64,000 nt of DNA from Caldilineae bacterium. Its GTDB lineage: Bacteria; Chloroflexota; Anaerolineae; Epilineales; Epilineaceae. The notes beneath the pieces are model-generated. The model was not told where the DNA came from and ran no database searches. It was given only the letters and a program-made list of their open reading frames with translations. The position numbers and the translations under genes were made by a program. Positions within the stretch are counted from its first letter, which is position 1, and each line of letters begins with the position of its first letter. This document shows, one piece after another, positions 43,964 through 51,982 of this stretch. The DNA lies in NCBI GenBank assembly GCA_020634625.1, contig JACKBJ010000004.1:62001-126000 (forward strand), written 5' to 3'.

Positions 43964-45183
43964 GGCGCGCGCTCGGCCGGGGCGAAGTAGCGCCGGACGG
44001 TGTCGCGCAGCTCCCACGGCACGCGCTGCGGATCCGTGCCGACCTGGAGGCCAGCCGCCTCGATCCGACCGATGCCGGCCGGCCCGGCCGCGCGGTCGGG
44101 CGCCTCGGCCGGGCCCTCGAGGGGCGCGTCGGCGGCGCTGGCGCCGGTGGTCCGACCGCTGCTGCGCGGCGCGTCCGGCTTCCTCGAGCTTCTCAGCCCG
44201 AGGACGGTCGGGTCCGCGTTCAGGGCCGCCACGGGCGGGCCGCTGCGCAGGCTGGCCTGGACCGGCGAAGGGTCGGGCCTGCGCCGCGTGGACAGCGCGT
44301 CCAGGGCCGATGCCAGATCCTCCAAGGCCTTGGCGCGATCGGTGGGGCGATCCGAGCCCAGCTCGCGCCCGGAACCGCGCAGGGCCTCGGCCAGCTCGGG
44401 ATCGATCGGCTCGAGCTCGCGCGCGACCTCCTGCAAGGCATCGGCCAAGGCCTCGCGCCCTCCTTCGGACAGGCCGCCCGCGCGGTCGGCGAGCGATCGT
44501 GCGGCCCGGGCGGCAGCGGCCGGGTCGCCCTGCGCCAGCGCCCGGGCAATGTCTCCAGCAGCGGCATGGTCGCCCAATGCGCCCGCCAGTCGCGCACCCG
44601 CGGCACTGCCCGGGCCGGGTCCCCCAGCGCCGGGCTCGGAGCCCGATGGATCGAGCGTCTGGGTTTCGAGCGGCGGCAGGCCGGGCCACCGTTCGAGCTC
44701 GGGCAGTCCGACCAGACTGCCCATCAGGATCCATAGCCCGGCCAGCACCAGGGCCAGGCCCGCCAGCATCTCGGCCTCGCGTCGGGTCCCGTCTCGGTCC
44801 AGTCGGCCCGCGCCATCCAGCCCGGCCACCGCCGATGCCGCGTCGTCGAGCAGCCGAACCTCCACCCCGCTCTGTGCACCCCGTCGGTCGACCTCGACGG
44901 CCGTGGTCAGCAGCTCGGCCAGTCCAAAGCGCCGGTCGAGCTCGCGCTCGAGCCGCGAGCCGGCCAGCCGACGGCTCTGCCACAGCCAGGCCAGGACGAA
45001 GGCCAGCCCCGTGAGCCCGAACCCGGTCCAGGCGGTCCATGGGATCCAGCCGGCGTATCGCGCCAGAAGCCCGATCAGCGGAACCAGGAGCGACAGCCAG
45101 GCCGCGCGCAACACGAGCCTTCGCCGCCGTTGGGCACCGAGCCGATCGCGCAGCTGCTCGAAGCGGATGCGGAAGTGGATCAC
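43960..45183 (-). CDS. Three-helix membrane protein of the MoxR-VWA operon
   Basis: I do not recognise a named family. The 407-residue protein has two close membrane helices (about 24-42 and 47-67) and a third at about 142-162. A large Ala/Glu/Arg-rich, probably helical domain (about 200-300) and a Ser/Pro/Ala-rich low-complexity tail follow. It has the same position as the DUF4175-like or BatB-like proteins of other MoxR loci, but shows no VWA motif. Start is GTG at 45183 in a GTGA overlap with the upstream gene; its own stop forms another GTGA. Confidence 0.7.
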   Translation of the reverse strand: MIHFRIRFEQLRDRLGAQRRRRLVLRAAWLSLLVPLIGLLARYAGWIPWTAWTGFGLTGLAFVLAWLWQSRRLAGSRLERELDRRFGLAELLTTAVEVDRRGAQSGVEVRLLDDAASAVAGLDGAGRLDRDGTRREAEMLAGLALVLAGLWILMGSLVGLPELERWPGLPPLETQTLDPSGSEPGAGGPGPGSAAGARLAGALGDHAAAGDIARALAQGDPAAAARAARSLADRAGGLSEGGREALADALQEVARELEPIDPELAEALRGSGRELGSDRPTDRAKALEDLASALDALSTRRRPDPSPVQASLRSGPPVAALNADPTVLGLRSSRKPDAPRSSGRTTGASAADAPLEGPAEAPDRAAGPAGIGRIEAAGLQVGTDPQRVPWELRDTVRRYFAPAERAP

Positions 45184-46613
45184 GCCGCGGCCCCCGTGGC
45201 CAGTCGCCGTCGCAGGCTGCGCGCGATCAGGGCCAGGCCGACGAGCGTCAGGGCCCATCCGAGCGGCGCCTGGCGCCGATCCAATTCGACCACCCGGTCT
45301 CGCGCCCGCCCGGCCGCGGCCGTGTTGCCGATCTTCGCGAAGCCTTGCATGGCCCGATGGCCCGCCTGGCGCGCTTCGGCGACGCGCCAGGCGGGCAGCC
45401 GCCGAGCCCGATCCAGGTCGGCTTCGGCCGCCACGCCCATCCGAGCCCGCTCGAGCAGGGCCGTGGCATAGGCGCTGCCCGGCTCGTCGCCCAGCCGCGT
45501 CAGCCCCTCGAGGGCCGCTTCGCCGTCCTCGGCGGCTTCCGCATAGCGACCGGCCTGCAGCGCAGCGGCCGCTTCGCCTGCCCGACGGCGGGCCGCCAGA
45601 CCCGCCTCGGCGTCGCTCAGGCGCTCGCGAGCCGCCTCGGCGGCCACCGGATCGATGCTTTCGAGCAGCGAGACGGTGCTCGAGAGCTGCATCGCGGCAG
45701 CGGCGAAGTCACCCCGGCGCATCAGGTCTTCGGCCGACCCGAGATCGGCGCTGTAGAGCGCATGCTGGCGCCATCCGCCGTCGAGGTAGCGCGGCAGCCA
45801 GGCCTCCCATTCGGCGGCCAGCTGCGAAGGAGGCATGCCGTAGCTGTCCTCCAAGGCTTCGCGCCAGCCGGCCGCCGAAGCATTGGCGCGCACGAACTCG
45901 AGCAGCCGCGCGAAGCCCTGACGCTCCACCAGAAAGTGGACGATGGCCAGGCTCTCCGGCTGCGCCAGGGCGGGATCGAGGTACTCGGCGCCGGCGGCGT
46001 TGAGCGCCGACCAGTCATGCAACGCGGCCGCATCGCGCGCATCGCGCAGACGCGCGACTCCCGAGGCGGTCGCTTCGCTGGGCTGGAGGAGGTATTGCGC
46101 CAAGCCGCTCTGGAAGCCCGCCGGAAGGCGGTCCGCACTCGCATGCGCCACGAAGAGGTAGGCCAGCTCCAGGCGCAAGGCATTGTCGAGCCGTGGCTCG
46201 AGCTGGCCCGGTATCGGGGCGGGCGGATCGCTGGCACCCAGCGCGCGAGGCAGGGAGATCGCCACCTCGCGACGGCCGCGCCTGGCCTGCGCCAATACGC
46301 CCCCCACCTCGACGAAGAGCGGGTTGGCGGCGAGGAATGCCGCGTCATCGCGATACAGGCGCAGGGTCACCGGCAGCTCGAGCGCGTCGGCGAAGGCGGA
46401 GGACAGCTGTCCATAGATCGCATCGGCGCGCTCGGCAAAGTAGTCGCGAAAGGGCTCCGCGCCGGCTGGATAGACGATCGCGATGGCCTGGCCGTCCTGC
46501 TCGAGCCAGCCGTCCGCCTGGGCCGCCACGAGGCCCGGGACCGCCAGCCGGGCCAGGACGAGCGCCGTGGCGAGCCGCCGCAGCGACGGAAGCGACCGGA
46601 GAGCCGAGAGCAT
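45180..46613 (-). CDS. Degenerate peptidase-MA-like secreted/membrane protein
   Basis: The 477-residue first gene of the operon has a signal sequence (about 8-33). An extracytoplasmic domain follows that resembles the peptidase_MA (gluzincin) family: L-R-L-E-L-A-Y-L-F-V-A-H where H-E-L-x-H is expected, then L-P-A-G-F-Q-S-G-L-A-Q-Y-L where active members have W-x-x-E-G-x-A-x-Y. The catalytic HExxH and the third-ligand Glu are therefore both lost. Helical TPR-like repeats (about 310-440) and a C-terminal membrane helix (about 455-470) complete it. A binding or scaffolding role is likely. ATG at 46613 is chosen; GTG three codons earlier is possible. Confidence 0.65.
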   Translation of the reverse strand: MLSALRSLPSLRRLATALVLARLAVPGLVAAQADGWLEQDGQAIAIVYPAGAEPFRDYFAERADAIYGQLSSAFADALELPVTLRLYRDDAAFLAANPLFVEVGGVLAQARRGRREVAISLPRALGASDPPAPIPGQLEPRLDNALRLELAYLFVAHASADRLPAGFQSGLAQYLLQPSEATASGVARLRDARDAAALHDWSALNAAGAEYLDPALAQPESLAIVHFLVERQGFARLLEFVRANASAAGWREALEDSYGMPPSQLAAEWEAWLPRYLDGGWRQHALYSADLGSAEDLMRRGDFAAAAMQLSSTVSLLESIDPVAAEAARERLSDAEAGLAARRRAGEAAAALQAGRYAEAAEDGEAALEGLTRLGDEPGSAYATALLERARMGVAAEADLDRARRLPAWRVAEARQAGHRAMQGFAKIGNTAAAGRARDRVVELDRRQAPLGWALTLVGLALIARSLRRRLATGAAA

Positions 46614-46630
46614 GGGTAGCACGATGCCGG

Positions 46631-46658
46631 ATTGTAGCAGTCGCCCGGCCCCCGGCAA
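46631..46658 (-). promoter_or_regulatory. Promoter of the MoxR-VWA operon
   Basis: On the minus strand TTGCCG (46653-46658), 16-base spacer, TACAAT (46631-46636) with an upstream TG (TGC-TACAAT, extended -10). It would drive the five overlapping genes from 46613 down to 38785. Confidence 0.65.
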
Positions 46659-46767
46659 CGCGCCCCAGGGCCGACAAAGCGTCAGCGTTTCGGCCAGCGC
46701 CCGGCACGCCGACGGCATAGACTCATGGCGGTATTCAACGACGCCACATCCGCTGATGGAGTGACCC

Positions 46768-47310
46768 ATGGCATCCAACGACCGGTTCCTCGTAGCCATC
46801 GTCGCCGGCGTGTCGCTGCTGGTGGTCGTGGCCTTCGCCGTCGCACGGCTCCAGCCGGAACCGAGCTTCCGGCCCGATGGCGATCCGGAGTCCGCCGCCC
46901 ATAACTACCTCCTGGCGCTGGAGCGCCAGGACTGGCCGCGCGCCTACGGCTACCTCTCGCCCAGCCTGGTCTGCTACCCCGCGACGGCGGCGCAATTCGT
47001 CGATGACTTGAGCGAGGACAACCGCTGGCTTCGTGAGTTCGAGGGTGTCGAGCTGCGGGTCGTCGACTCCAGCGTGCAGGGCGACGTGGCGCTCGTCACC
47101 GTGCGCGAGACCCGCTATTGGAGCGGGGGGCTCTTCGACAGCGGCCAGAGCAGCAACGACTTCGAGATGAAGCTCATCCGCGAGTCCGGGATCTGGCATC
47201 TGACGCGCTCGGACCAGTACTGGTGGTGGGGCTGGAGCGACGCCGTCGAGGGTCGCTGCCGCGAGGGCCGCGTTCCGCTCCCGGAACCGGCGTCGCCGGA
47301 AGGACGGTGA
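46768..47310 (+). CDS. Membrane-anchored NTF2-like (DUF4878-type) protein
   Basis: The 180-residue protein has one N-terminal membrane helix (about 8-27) and an extracytoplasmic alpha-beta domain. It opens P-E-S-A-A-H-N-Y-L-L-A-L-E-R-Q-D-W-P-R-A-Y-G-Y-L-S, the helix-rich start of NTF2-like DUF4878 or DUF4440 folds. An aromatic W-W-W-G-W stretch precedes the C-terminus. Ligand unknown. GGAGTG precedes the ATG. It lies four bases upstream of the DUF5671 gene and divergent from the MoxR-VWA operon. Confidence 0.65.
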   Translation: MASNDRFLVAIVAGVSLLVVVAFAVARLQPEPSFRPDGDPESAAHNYLLALERQDWPRAYGYLSPSLVCYPATAAQFVDDLSEDNRWLREFEGVELRVVDSSVQGDVALVTVRETRYWSGGLFDSGQSSNDFEMKLIRESGIWHLTRSDQYWWWGWSDAVEGRCREGRVPLPEPASPEGR

Positions 47311-47314
47311 CGCC

Positions 47315-49306
47315 ATGGCCTCCATTCGACGCGCCTATGTCTTGATCACGTCGGGCATCGCGTTCCAAGCGGCCACATGGGCTGCCATCTTCCTGCTTCG
47401 CGGCCTGCTCGATCCGGGTCGAGACGGCTCTACCCGCGACTTCGCGCTGCAGATCGCCGTCCTGGTGGTCACGGTCCCGATCTGGCTGGCGCACTGGCGC
47501 TGGGCGGGGCGCCTGGCCAGCGCAGGTCCGGCGGAACGGTCCGCCGACGCCCGCCGGCTGTACCTGTTGGCCATGGACGTCCTCTTCGTGCTGGCCGCGC
47601 TGGTGCAGGCGCAAGCATTGCTGCGGACGCTGCTGAGCCCATTGGCCTCCGCCGGGGCACCCGACGCCAGCGAGCTCGTCCGCAGCGCGGTGAGCCTGGC
47701 CGTCTTGCTGCTGGCCGCGCGCTACAACCGGGGCCAGCTGCGTGCCGACATCGCCGCGGTCGGCGAACCGGGCCGCGCGCCCTCCTTGCGTCGCCTGGCC
47801 GTCTTGGGCCTGTCCGGCGTCGGTCTGGCGCTCTGGGCCAACGCGACCATCGGGCTCCTGCGCAGCCTGGCCAGCGGTCTGGATCGAGCCGCGCCCGCGG
47901 TGCGCCTGACCGGCAGCAGCCTGGCCGGTCTGGCGAGCAGCGCCTGCGTCGGGTTCGGTCTCTGGCTCTGGTTCTGGCGTCGGGCGCAGCGCCGCTTCGA
48001 CTCCGGCGACCCGGACGAGGAGCGCGCCACGCTGCGCAAGCTCTATCTCTACGCCGCGATCCTGGTCACGGCCGTCGCCAGCGTGGTCAATGCCGCGCTG
48101 CTCCTGGCCGGCGCCTTCCGACAGCTGCTCGGCCTGAAGCCGATGGGCGACTTCCGCGATCCCCTGACCATCATCCTGGTCAGCGGCGTCGTCTGGGCAT
48201 GGCACCACCGCGTGCTCGAGCGCGACGCCGCCGCGGCGCCCGAAGCACCGCGCCAAGCCGGCATTCGCCGGCTCTATGCCTACCTGATGGCGAGCCTGGG
48301 TCTGGCGGCCGCCAGCGTCGGCCTGGCGGGCCTGCTGGGCGTCCTGATCCGACGGGTCGGCGCGGCGGACATCGGCGAGGCCCAGCTCGAGCTCCTGGCC
48401 TGGTCGGCGGCGGGTCTGCTCGCCGGCCTGCCGGTCTGGGCCCTGCCCTGGCGGCGTGCAGAGGCCGAGGCCCGAGCGGGCGGCGAGGCCTCCGATGCGG
48501 CCGAGACGGCCCGCGACGCGCTGCCACGCAAGATCTACCTCTACCTGGCGCTGCTGGCGGCCGCGATGGCGCTGATCGTCAGCGCCGTCTATCTGATCTA
48601 CCGCCTGGTCAGCCTGGCCCTCGGCGAAGCCGATCCCCAAAACGACCTGGGCATCGACATCGCACGCGCCCTGGCGGTCGCGGCGATCGCCTCGAGCATC
48701 TGGGCCTATCACATACGAGTCCTGCGCGGTGACGGCGACCTCGACAGCCGGGCACGGCGCGACCGTCTGGCCGAGCTGACGACGCTGGTCGTCGATTCGG
48801 GCGACGGCCGGCTCGGCCATGCCCTGCTGGCCGCCCTGGATCGATCGCTGGCCGGGCTGCCGGTGGCGGCGCTTGGCTTGAGCCTGGCGGCCCGCGATCG
48901 CCTGGGCGCCTCGGGCGCCGAAGACGCCGGACCGGCGGAGGCGGTGCCGACCGAAGCGGCCTTGGCGGCGATCGATGACGCCGCGCTGTTGATCCTGCCC
49001 TGGAACGCGCTCGAGGCAGGCAGCGAGCTCCCGGAGCTGGCCGAGGCCATCGCCGCCAGCCGTGCCCACAAGCTGCTGCTTCCGACACCAGCGTCGGGCG
49101 TCGACTGGGTCGGCGTCGATCGCTGGGAGACACCGGAGCTGATCGAGCAGACCGTGGCGGCGGTGCGGCAGATCGCGGCCGGCGTTCCGGTCGAGCCCGA
49201 ACGGCCGCTCGGCGTCGGGACCCTGATCCTCCTTGCGATCGGAGGCCTGGTCACGCTCCTGATCGTCGGCGTTCCCTTGGCGTCGCTGGTGGCCCGTCTG
49301 TTCTGA
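47315..49306 (+). CDS. DUF5671-repeat membrane protein with DUF3842-like C-terminus
   Basis: The 663-residue protein contains six similar membrane units (about 4-64, 79-144, 158-226, 239-304, 316-385, 403-472). Each has a helix pair starting (R)R-x-Y-x-L-x, and most end W-x-x-x-x-R (P-I-W-L-A-H-W-R, V-V-W-A-W-H-H-R, S-I-W-A-Y-H-I-R), the pattern of DUF5671. A soluble domain (about 486-621) opens L-V-V-D-S-G-D-G-R-L-G-H-A-L and reads like DUF3842. A last helix (635-658) follows. No activity is known for either domain. GGAAGGA precedes the ATG. The end overlaps the convergent glycosyltransferase by 56 bases. Confidence 0.65.
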   Translation: MASIRRAYVLITSGIAFQAATWAAIFLLRGLLDPGRDGSTRDFALQIAVLVVTVPIWLAHWRWAGRLASAGPAERSADARRLYLLAMDVLFVLAALVQAQALLRTLLSPLASAGAPDASELVRSAVSLAVLLLAARYNRGQLRADIAAVGEPGRAPSLRRLAVLGLSGVGLALWANATIGLLRSLASGLDRAAPAVRLTGSSLAGLASSACVGFGLWLWFWRRAQRRFDSGDPDEERATLRKLYLYAAILVTAVASVVNAALLLAGAFRQLLGLKPMGDFRDPLTIILVSGVVWAWHHRVLERDAAAAPEAPRQAGIRRLYAYLMASLGLAAASVGLAGLLGVLIRRVGAADIGEAQLELLAWSAAGLLAGLPVWALPWRRAEAEARAGGEASDAAETARDALPRKIYLYLALLAAAMALIVSAVYLIYRLVSLALGEADPQNDLGIDIARALAVAAIASSIWAYHIRVLRGDGDLDSRARRDRLAELTTLVVDSGDGRLGHALLAALDRSLAGLPVAALGLSLAARDRLGASGAEDAGPAEAVPTEAALAAIDDAALLILPWNALEAGSELPELAEAIAASRAHKLLLPTPASGVDWVGVDRWETPELIEQTVAAVRQIAAGVPVEPERPLGVGTLILLAIGGLVTLLIVGVPLASLVARLF

Positions 49307-50474
49307 TGAGGGCCGGGCGCGCCGGTCGGTAGAGCGCTTCGTACCGCTCGAGCGTCCGTTCGAGGCCATGGGGCTGCGCTCGAGCGACGCTGGCCGCGCC
49401 CATCGCCGCCCAGCGTTCCGGATGGTCCGCGAGCTCCGCGATGCACCGCGCCGCATCGTCCGGATCGCCGGGCGCGAAGAGGTAGCCGTTGATGCCCGGC
49501 TCGACCAGCTCGGGCAGGGCCACGGCATCGGCCAGCAGCAAGGGCAGCCCGCACGCCATCGCCTCGAGCGAAGCCAGGCTGAGCAGCTCGGCCTCGCTGG
49601 CCATGACGAAGATGTCGGCGCTGTTCAGCAGCACATGCAGGTCCTGGTGGACGAAGCCGGTGAAGCGGACCCGGTCGCCCAGCTCCAGCGCCTGCGCCAA
49701 CGACTGGAGCGCTTCCGACGCGGCGCCGCGCCCGACGACCGCCAGCTGAAGATCGGGCCGATCCAGGCGCTGCATCGCCCGAAGCAAGACATCGATCCGC
49801 TTCTCGCGGTCGACACGTCCCACGAAGACCAACAGCGTCCGCGTCGGGTCCAGGCCGAGCTCGCGTCGGCAGCGGACGCGATCGACCGACGGATCCGGCC
49901 GAAACCGGTCCAGATCGATGCCGCAGGACACGGCGTGCACCGGAATTCCCAGCGACCGCTGGCGCAAGATCTCCGCCGCGGCCAGCGACTGAGCGGTCAC
50001 GACGTCCAGGCCACGATACACCCGCAGCATCCATGCCCAGAGCAGGCGCTCGAGCAGCGGCATGAACCGCACATGACCGGGTAGATAGGGCGCGACGTTG
50101 GCCGGCATGAAGTGGTTGGTGCCGACGAGCCGGATGCCACGCCGACGGGCCTCCCGCGCCACCCGCCGACAGAGCGGATAGTGGTCTTGCAGGTGCACGA
50201 CCTGCGGACGCAGTTCGTCCAGGATCCGCCGGATTCGGGACCTAGCCGGCAGCGGCACGAAGCTGTCGGGATGCACCCGCACCGCGCTCAAGGAGGCCAT
50301 GCCTTCGAGCTGAACGCCGTCTCGCCGCTCGGCGTAGGCCTTGCGGCGTTCGGAAGGGAAGAGGCAGACGACCTGATGGCCTCGGCCCGCCAGGCCTCGG
50401 GCCAGATTGGTGGTGAAGATCGCCTGCCCGTTCAGGGCCGGATGGTAGGTCGTGCCGCAGATCAGGATGCGCAT
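49251..50474 (-). CDS. Family 4 glycosyltransferase
   Basis: The 407-residue GT-B enzyme begins M-R-I-L-I-C-G-T-T-Y-H-P-A-L-N-G and has the GT4 donor site: V-F-V-G-R-V-D-R-E-K-R and A-S-E-A-E-L-L-S-L-A-S-L-E-A-M-A-C-G-L-P, with the two donor-binding glutamates. It resembles sugar transferases for glycolipids such as mannosyl- or diglucosyl-diacylglycerol. The C-terminal 25 residues are basic and Pro-rich. It lies downstream of the DedA-like gene on the same strand. Acceptor and donor are not determinable here. Confidence 0.88.
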   Translation of the reverse strand: MRILICGTTYHPALNGQAIFTTNLARGLAGRGHQVVCLFPSERRKAYAERRDGVQLEGMASLSAVRVHPDSFVPLPARSRIRRILDELRPQVVHLQDHYPLCRRVAREARRRGIRLVGTNHFMPANVAPYLPGHVRFMPLLERLLWAWMLRVYRGLDVVTAQSLAAAEILRQRSLGIPVHAVSCGIDLDRFRPDPSVDRVRCRRELGLDPTRTLLVFVGRVDREKRIDVLLRAMQRLDRPDLQLAVVGRGAASEALQSLAQALELGDRVRFTGFVHQDLHVLLNSADIFVMASEAELLSLASLEAMACGLPLLLADAVALPELVEPGINGYLFAPGDPDDAARCIAELADHPERWAAMGAASVARAQPHGLERTLERYEALYRPARPALIRTDGPPATPRERRRSGA

Positions 50475-50614
50475 GTGCGGCGCATCGCCTGGCGCTCGAC
50501 CGTGGCATCCGCGGTGACCGGACACCGCCCGCGCTCGAAGGTGGCCGGGCGATCGGCCCGTCCGAGCCCCATCGCCTGGCGAGCGCCGACCGGTGCCCCC
50601 GTCAAGGCGGTCAT

Positions 50615-51262
50615 CTAGGATGGCTCCCGTGTGTCGGAAGGCTCGACCTCCAGCCGCCACCGCGCCTGGCTACGCCGGCCCGCGCGGAGCAGCAACACCA
50701 GGAAGGCGAGCGAAGCTGCCAGGACGACGTACTCGAGGCCACGCTCGACACGGCGAATGGCCTCGGTGGCATAGAAGCCGATGAGCACCAGCGCGCCGGT
50801 CCAGATCGTCTCGGCGGCGACGAGCGCCGGCAACCAGCGCCGCAGCGGCAGCCGCAGGAGACCGGCCGTCAACAGCGATGGGATCACGAAGCTCACGGTC
50901 AGCTTGGCGAAGAAGAGCACCTTGAAGGCATGGGCCTGCATCGACTGCCGAAGGTGCTCGAGCAGCTCGCGGCGGAGCCCGTGTCGCTCGGCAAAGCGGA
51001 ACAGGGCATCGATGCGCCCCATGAAGCCCAGCGCGTACCACAGCCCATCGGCGCTGAGGTTGCCGATCGAGGCAGCCAGGAAGACGTCCCAGGGCCGAAG
51101 CAGGCCCGCCGATGCCGCCGCCGCGCCCAGGAGCGTCGCGATCGGGCCCTCGACGGCGACCAGGAGCGCCAGCATCAGGTAGGTCCATGCGCCGAGCTGG
51201 GGCAGCTGGCCCGATGCCACGCCGCCAAGGGCGGCTCTGACGAGATCGATGAGGTGACTCAT
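50615..51262 (-). CDS. DedA-family (VTT domain) membrane protein
   Basis: The 215-residue protein has four to five hydrophobic segments. It carries the DedA-like V-E-G-P-I-A-T-L-L-G-A-A-A-A-S-A-G-L motif and a G-x-x-x-A-D-G-L-W-Y-A-L-G stretch, then F-F-A-K-L-T-V-S-F-V-I-P. DedA proteins act in membrane-lipid (C55-P and phosphatidylserine) flipping. GAGGGAG lies about ten bases before the ATG at 51262. The motif order is canonical but several usual acidic residues are replaced, so substrate assignment is open. Confidence 0.75.
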   Translation of the reverse strand: MSHLIDLVRAALGGVASGQLPQLGAWTYLMLALLVAVEGPIATLLGAAAASAGLLRPWDVFLAASIGNLSADGLWYALGFMGRIDALFRFAERHGLRRELLEHLRQSMQAHAFKVLFFAKLTVSFVIPSLLTAGLLRLPLRRWLPALVAAETIWTGALVLIGFYATEAIRRVERGLEYVVLAASLAFLVLLLRAGRRSQARWRLEVEPSDTREPS

Positions 51263-51448
51263 GCGACCCGGACTCCCTCGGTGGAGGCAACCTGCGCTCG
51301 GCACCGGCCCGCGCCGGCCGCCATGCCGACCCAGGGTCCAACGACGGCGCTAGCATACGCGCGTAACCTGCCTGCGGCCAAGTGCGGCGCGACGTCCGCG
51401 GCGCCGCCGCCGGCCGGGGACGGTCCGTGACTTCGACGACAAGATGGC

Positions 51449-51454
51449 TACAAT
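51449..51454 (+). promoter_or_regulatory. Probable -10 box for DUF212 gene
   Basis: TACAAT at 51449-51454, 32 bases before the ATG. A weak GTGACT (51427-51432) is a possible -35 box. Confidence 0.4.
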
Positions 51455-51486
51455 CCCCAGAGCTTCGGACAGGCTTGGAGGCGTGA

Positions 51487-51918
51487 ATGGCCGCATTCTG
51501 GTGCGCGTTGACCATCGGACTCTTGGTTCAAGGCTTCAAGGGCGTTGCTGCATCCTGGCGCTCGCGACGCGTGACCCTCCATCGTTTCTTCGAGCCCGGC
51601 GGCATGCCGAGCGCCCACTCGGCGTCCGTCGCCGCGCTCTCGAGCATCACCGGCTTCAAAGCCGGCTTCGGCTCGCCGGTGTTCGGCGTGGCGCTCTACT
51701 TCAGCTTGATCATCATGTACGACGCCGCCGGCTTGCGACGTGCAGCCGGCCGTCAGGCAGCCATCCTCAACCGAATGCTCGAAGCACAGGACGGCGACCC
51801 GACGGAGGCTCAGCCCAGGCTGATGGAGCTGTTGGGTCACTCCCCGCTCGAGGTCGCGATCGGCGCGCTGCTCGGCATCGGAGCCGCGATGATCTGGCAC
51901 TACCTGCTTCACTGGTAA
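51487..51918 (+). CDS. DUF212 (divergent PAP2) membrane protein
   Basis: The 143-residue protein has the DUF212 motifs F-E-P-G-G-M-P-S-A-H-S-A, M-Y-D-A-A-G-L-R-R-A-A-G-R-Q-A-x-x-L-N and L-G-H-S-P-L-E-V. The family is a divergent relative of PAP2 phosphatases and vanadium haloperoxidases and may act on a lipid phosphate. Three to four membrane helices are predicted by eye. GGAGG precedes the ATG. It stands upstream of mutL without a functional link that I can see. Confidence 0.85.
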   Translation: MAAFWCALTIGLLVQGFKGVAASWRSRRVTLHRFFEPGGMPSAHSASVAALSSITGFKAGFGSPVFGVALYFSLIIMYDAAGLRRAAGRQAAILNRMLEAQDGDPTEAQPRLMELLGHSPLEVAIGALLGIGAAMIWHYLLHW

Positions 51919-51966
51919 GCCAGGACCCGACCCGCGCCGGCCGGTGGCGCAGGGGCTCGCGAGCCG

Positions 51967-51975
51967 TGCTATCAT
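51967..51975 (+). promoter_or_regulatory. Extended -10 promoter placing mutL on a leaderless mRNA
   Basis: TG-C-TATCAT at 51967-51975. Initiation seven bases further on would coincide with the A of the mutL ATG (51983). There is no room for a Shine-Dalgarno sequence. Confidence 0.45.
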
Positions 51976-51982
51976 CGCCGGC

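Noticed and set aside
47174..49528. A 784-codon minus-strand frame opposite the DUF5671 gene.
   Set aside because: Shadow frame rich in Gln, Asp and Arg, without domains; the plus-strand gene has clear membrane repeats.
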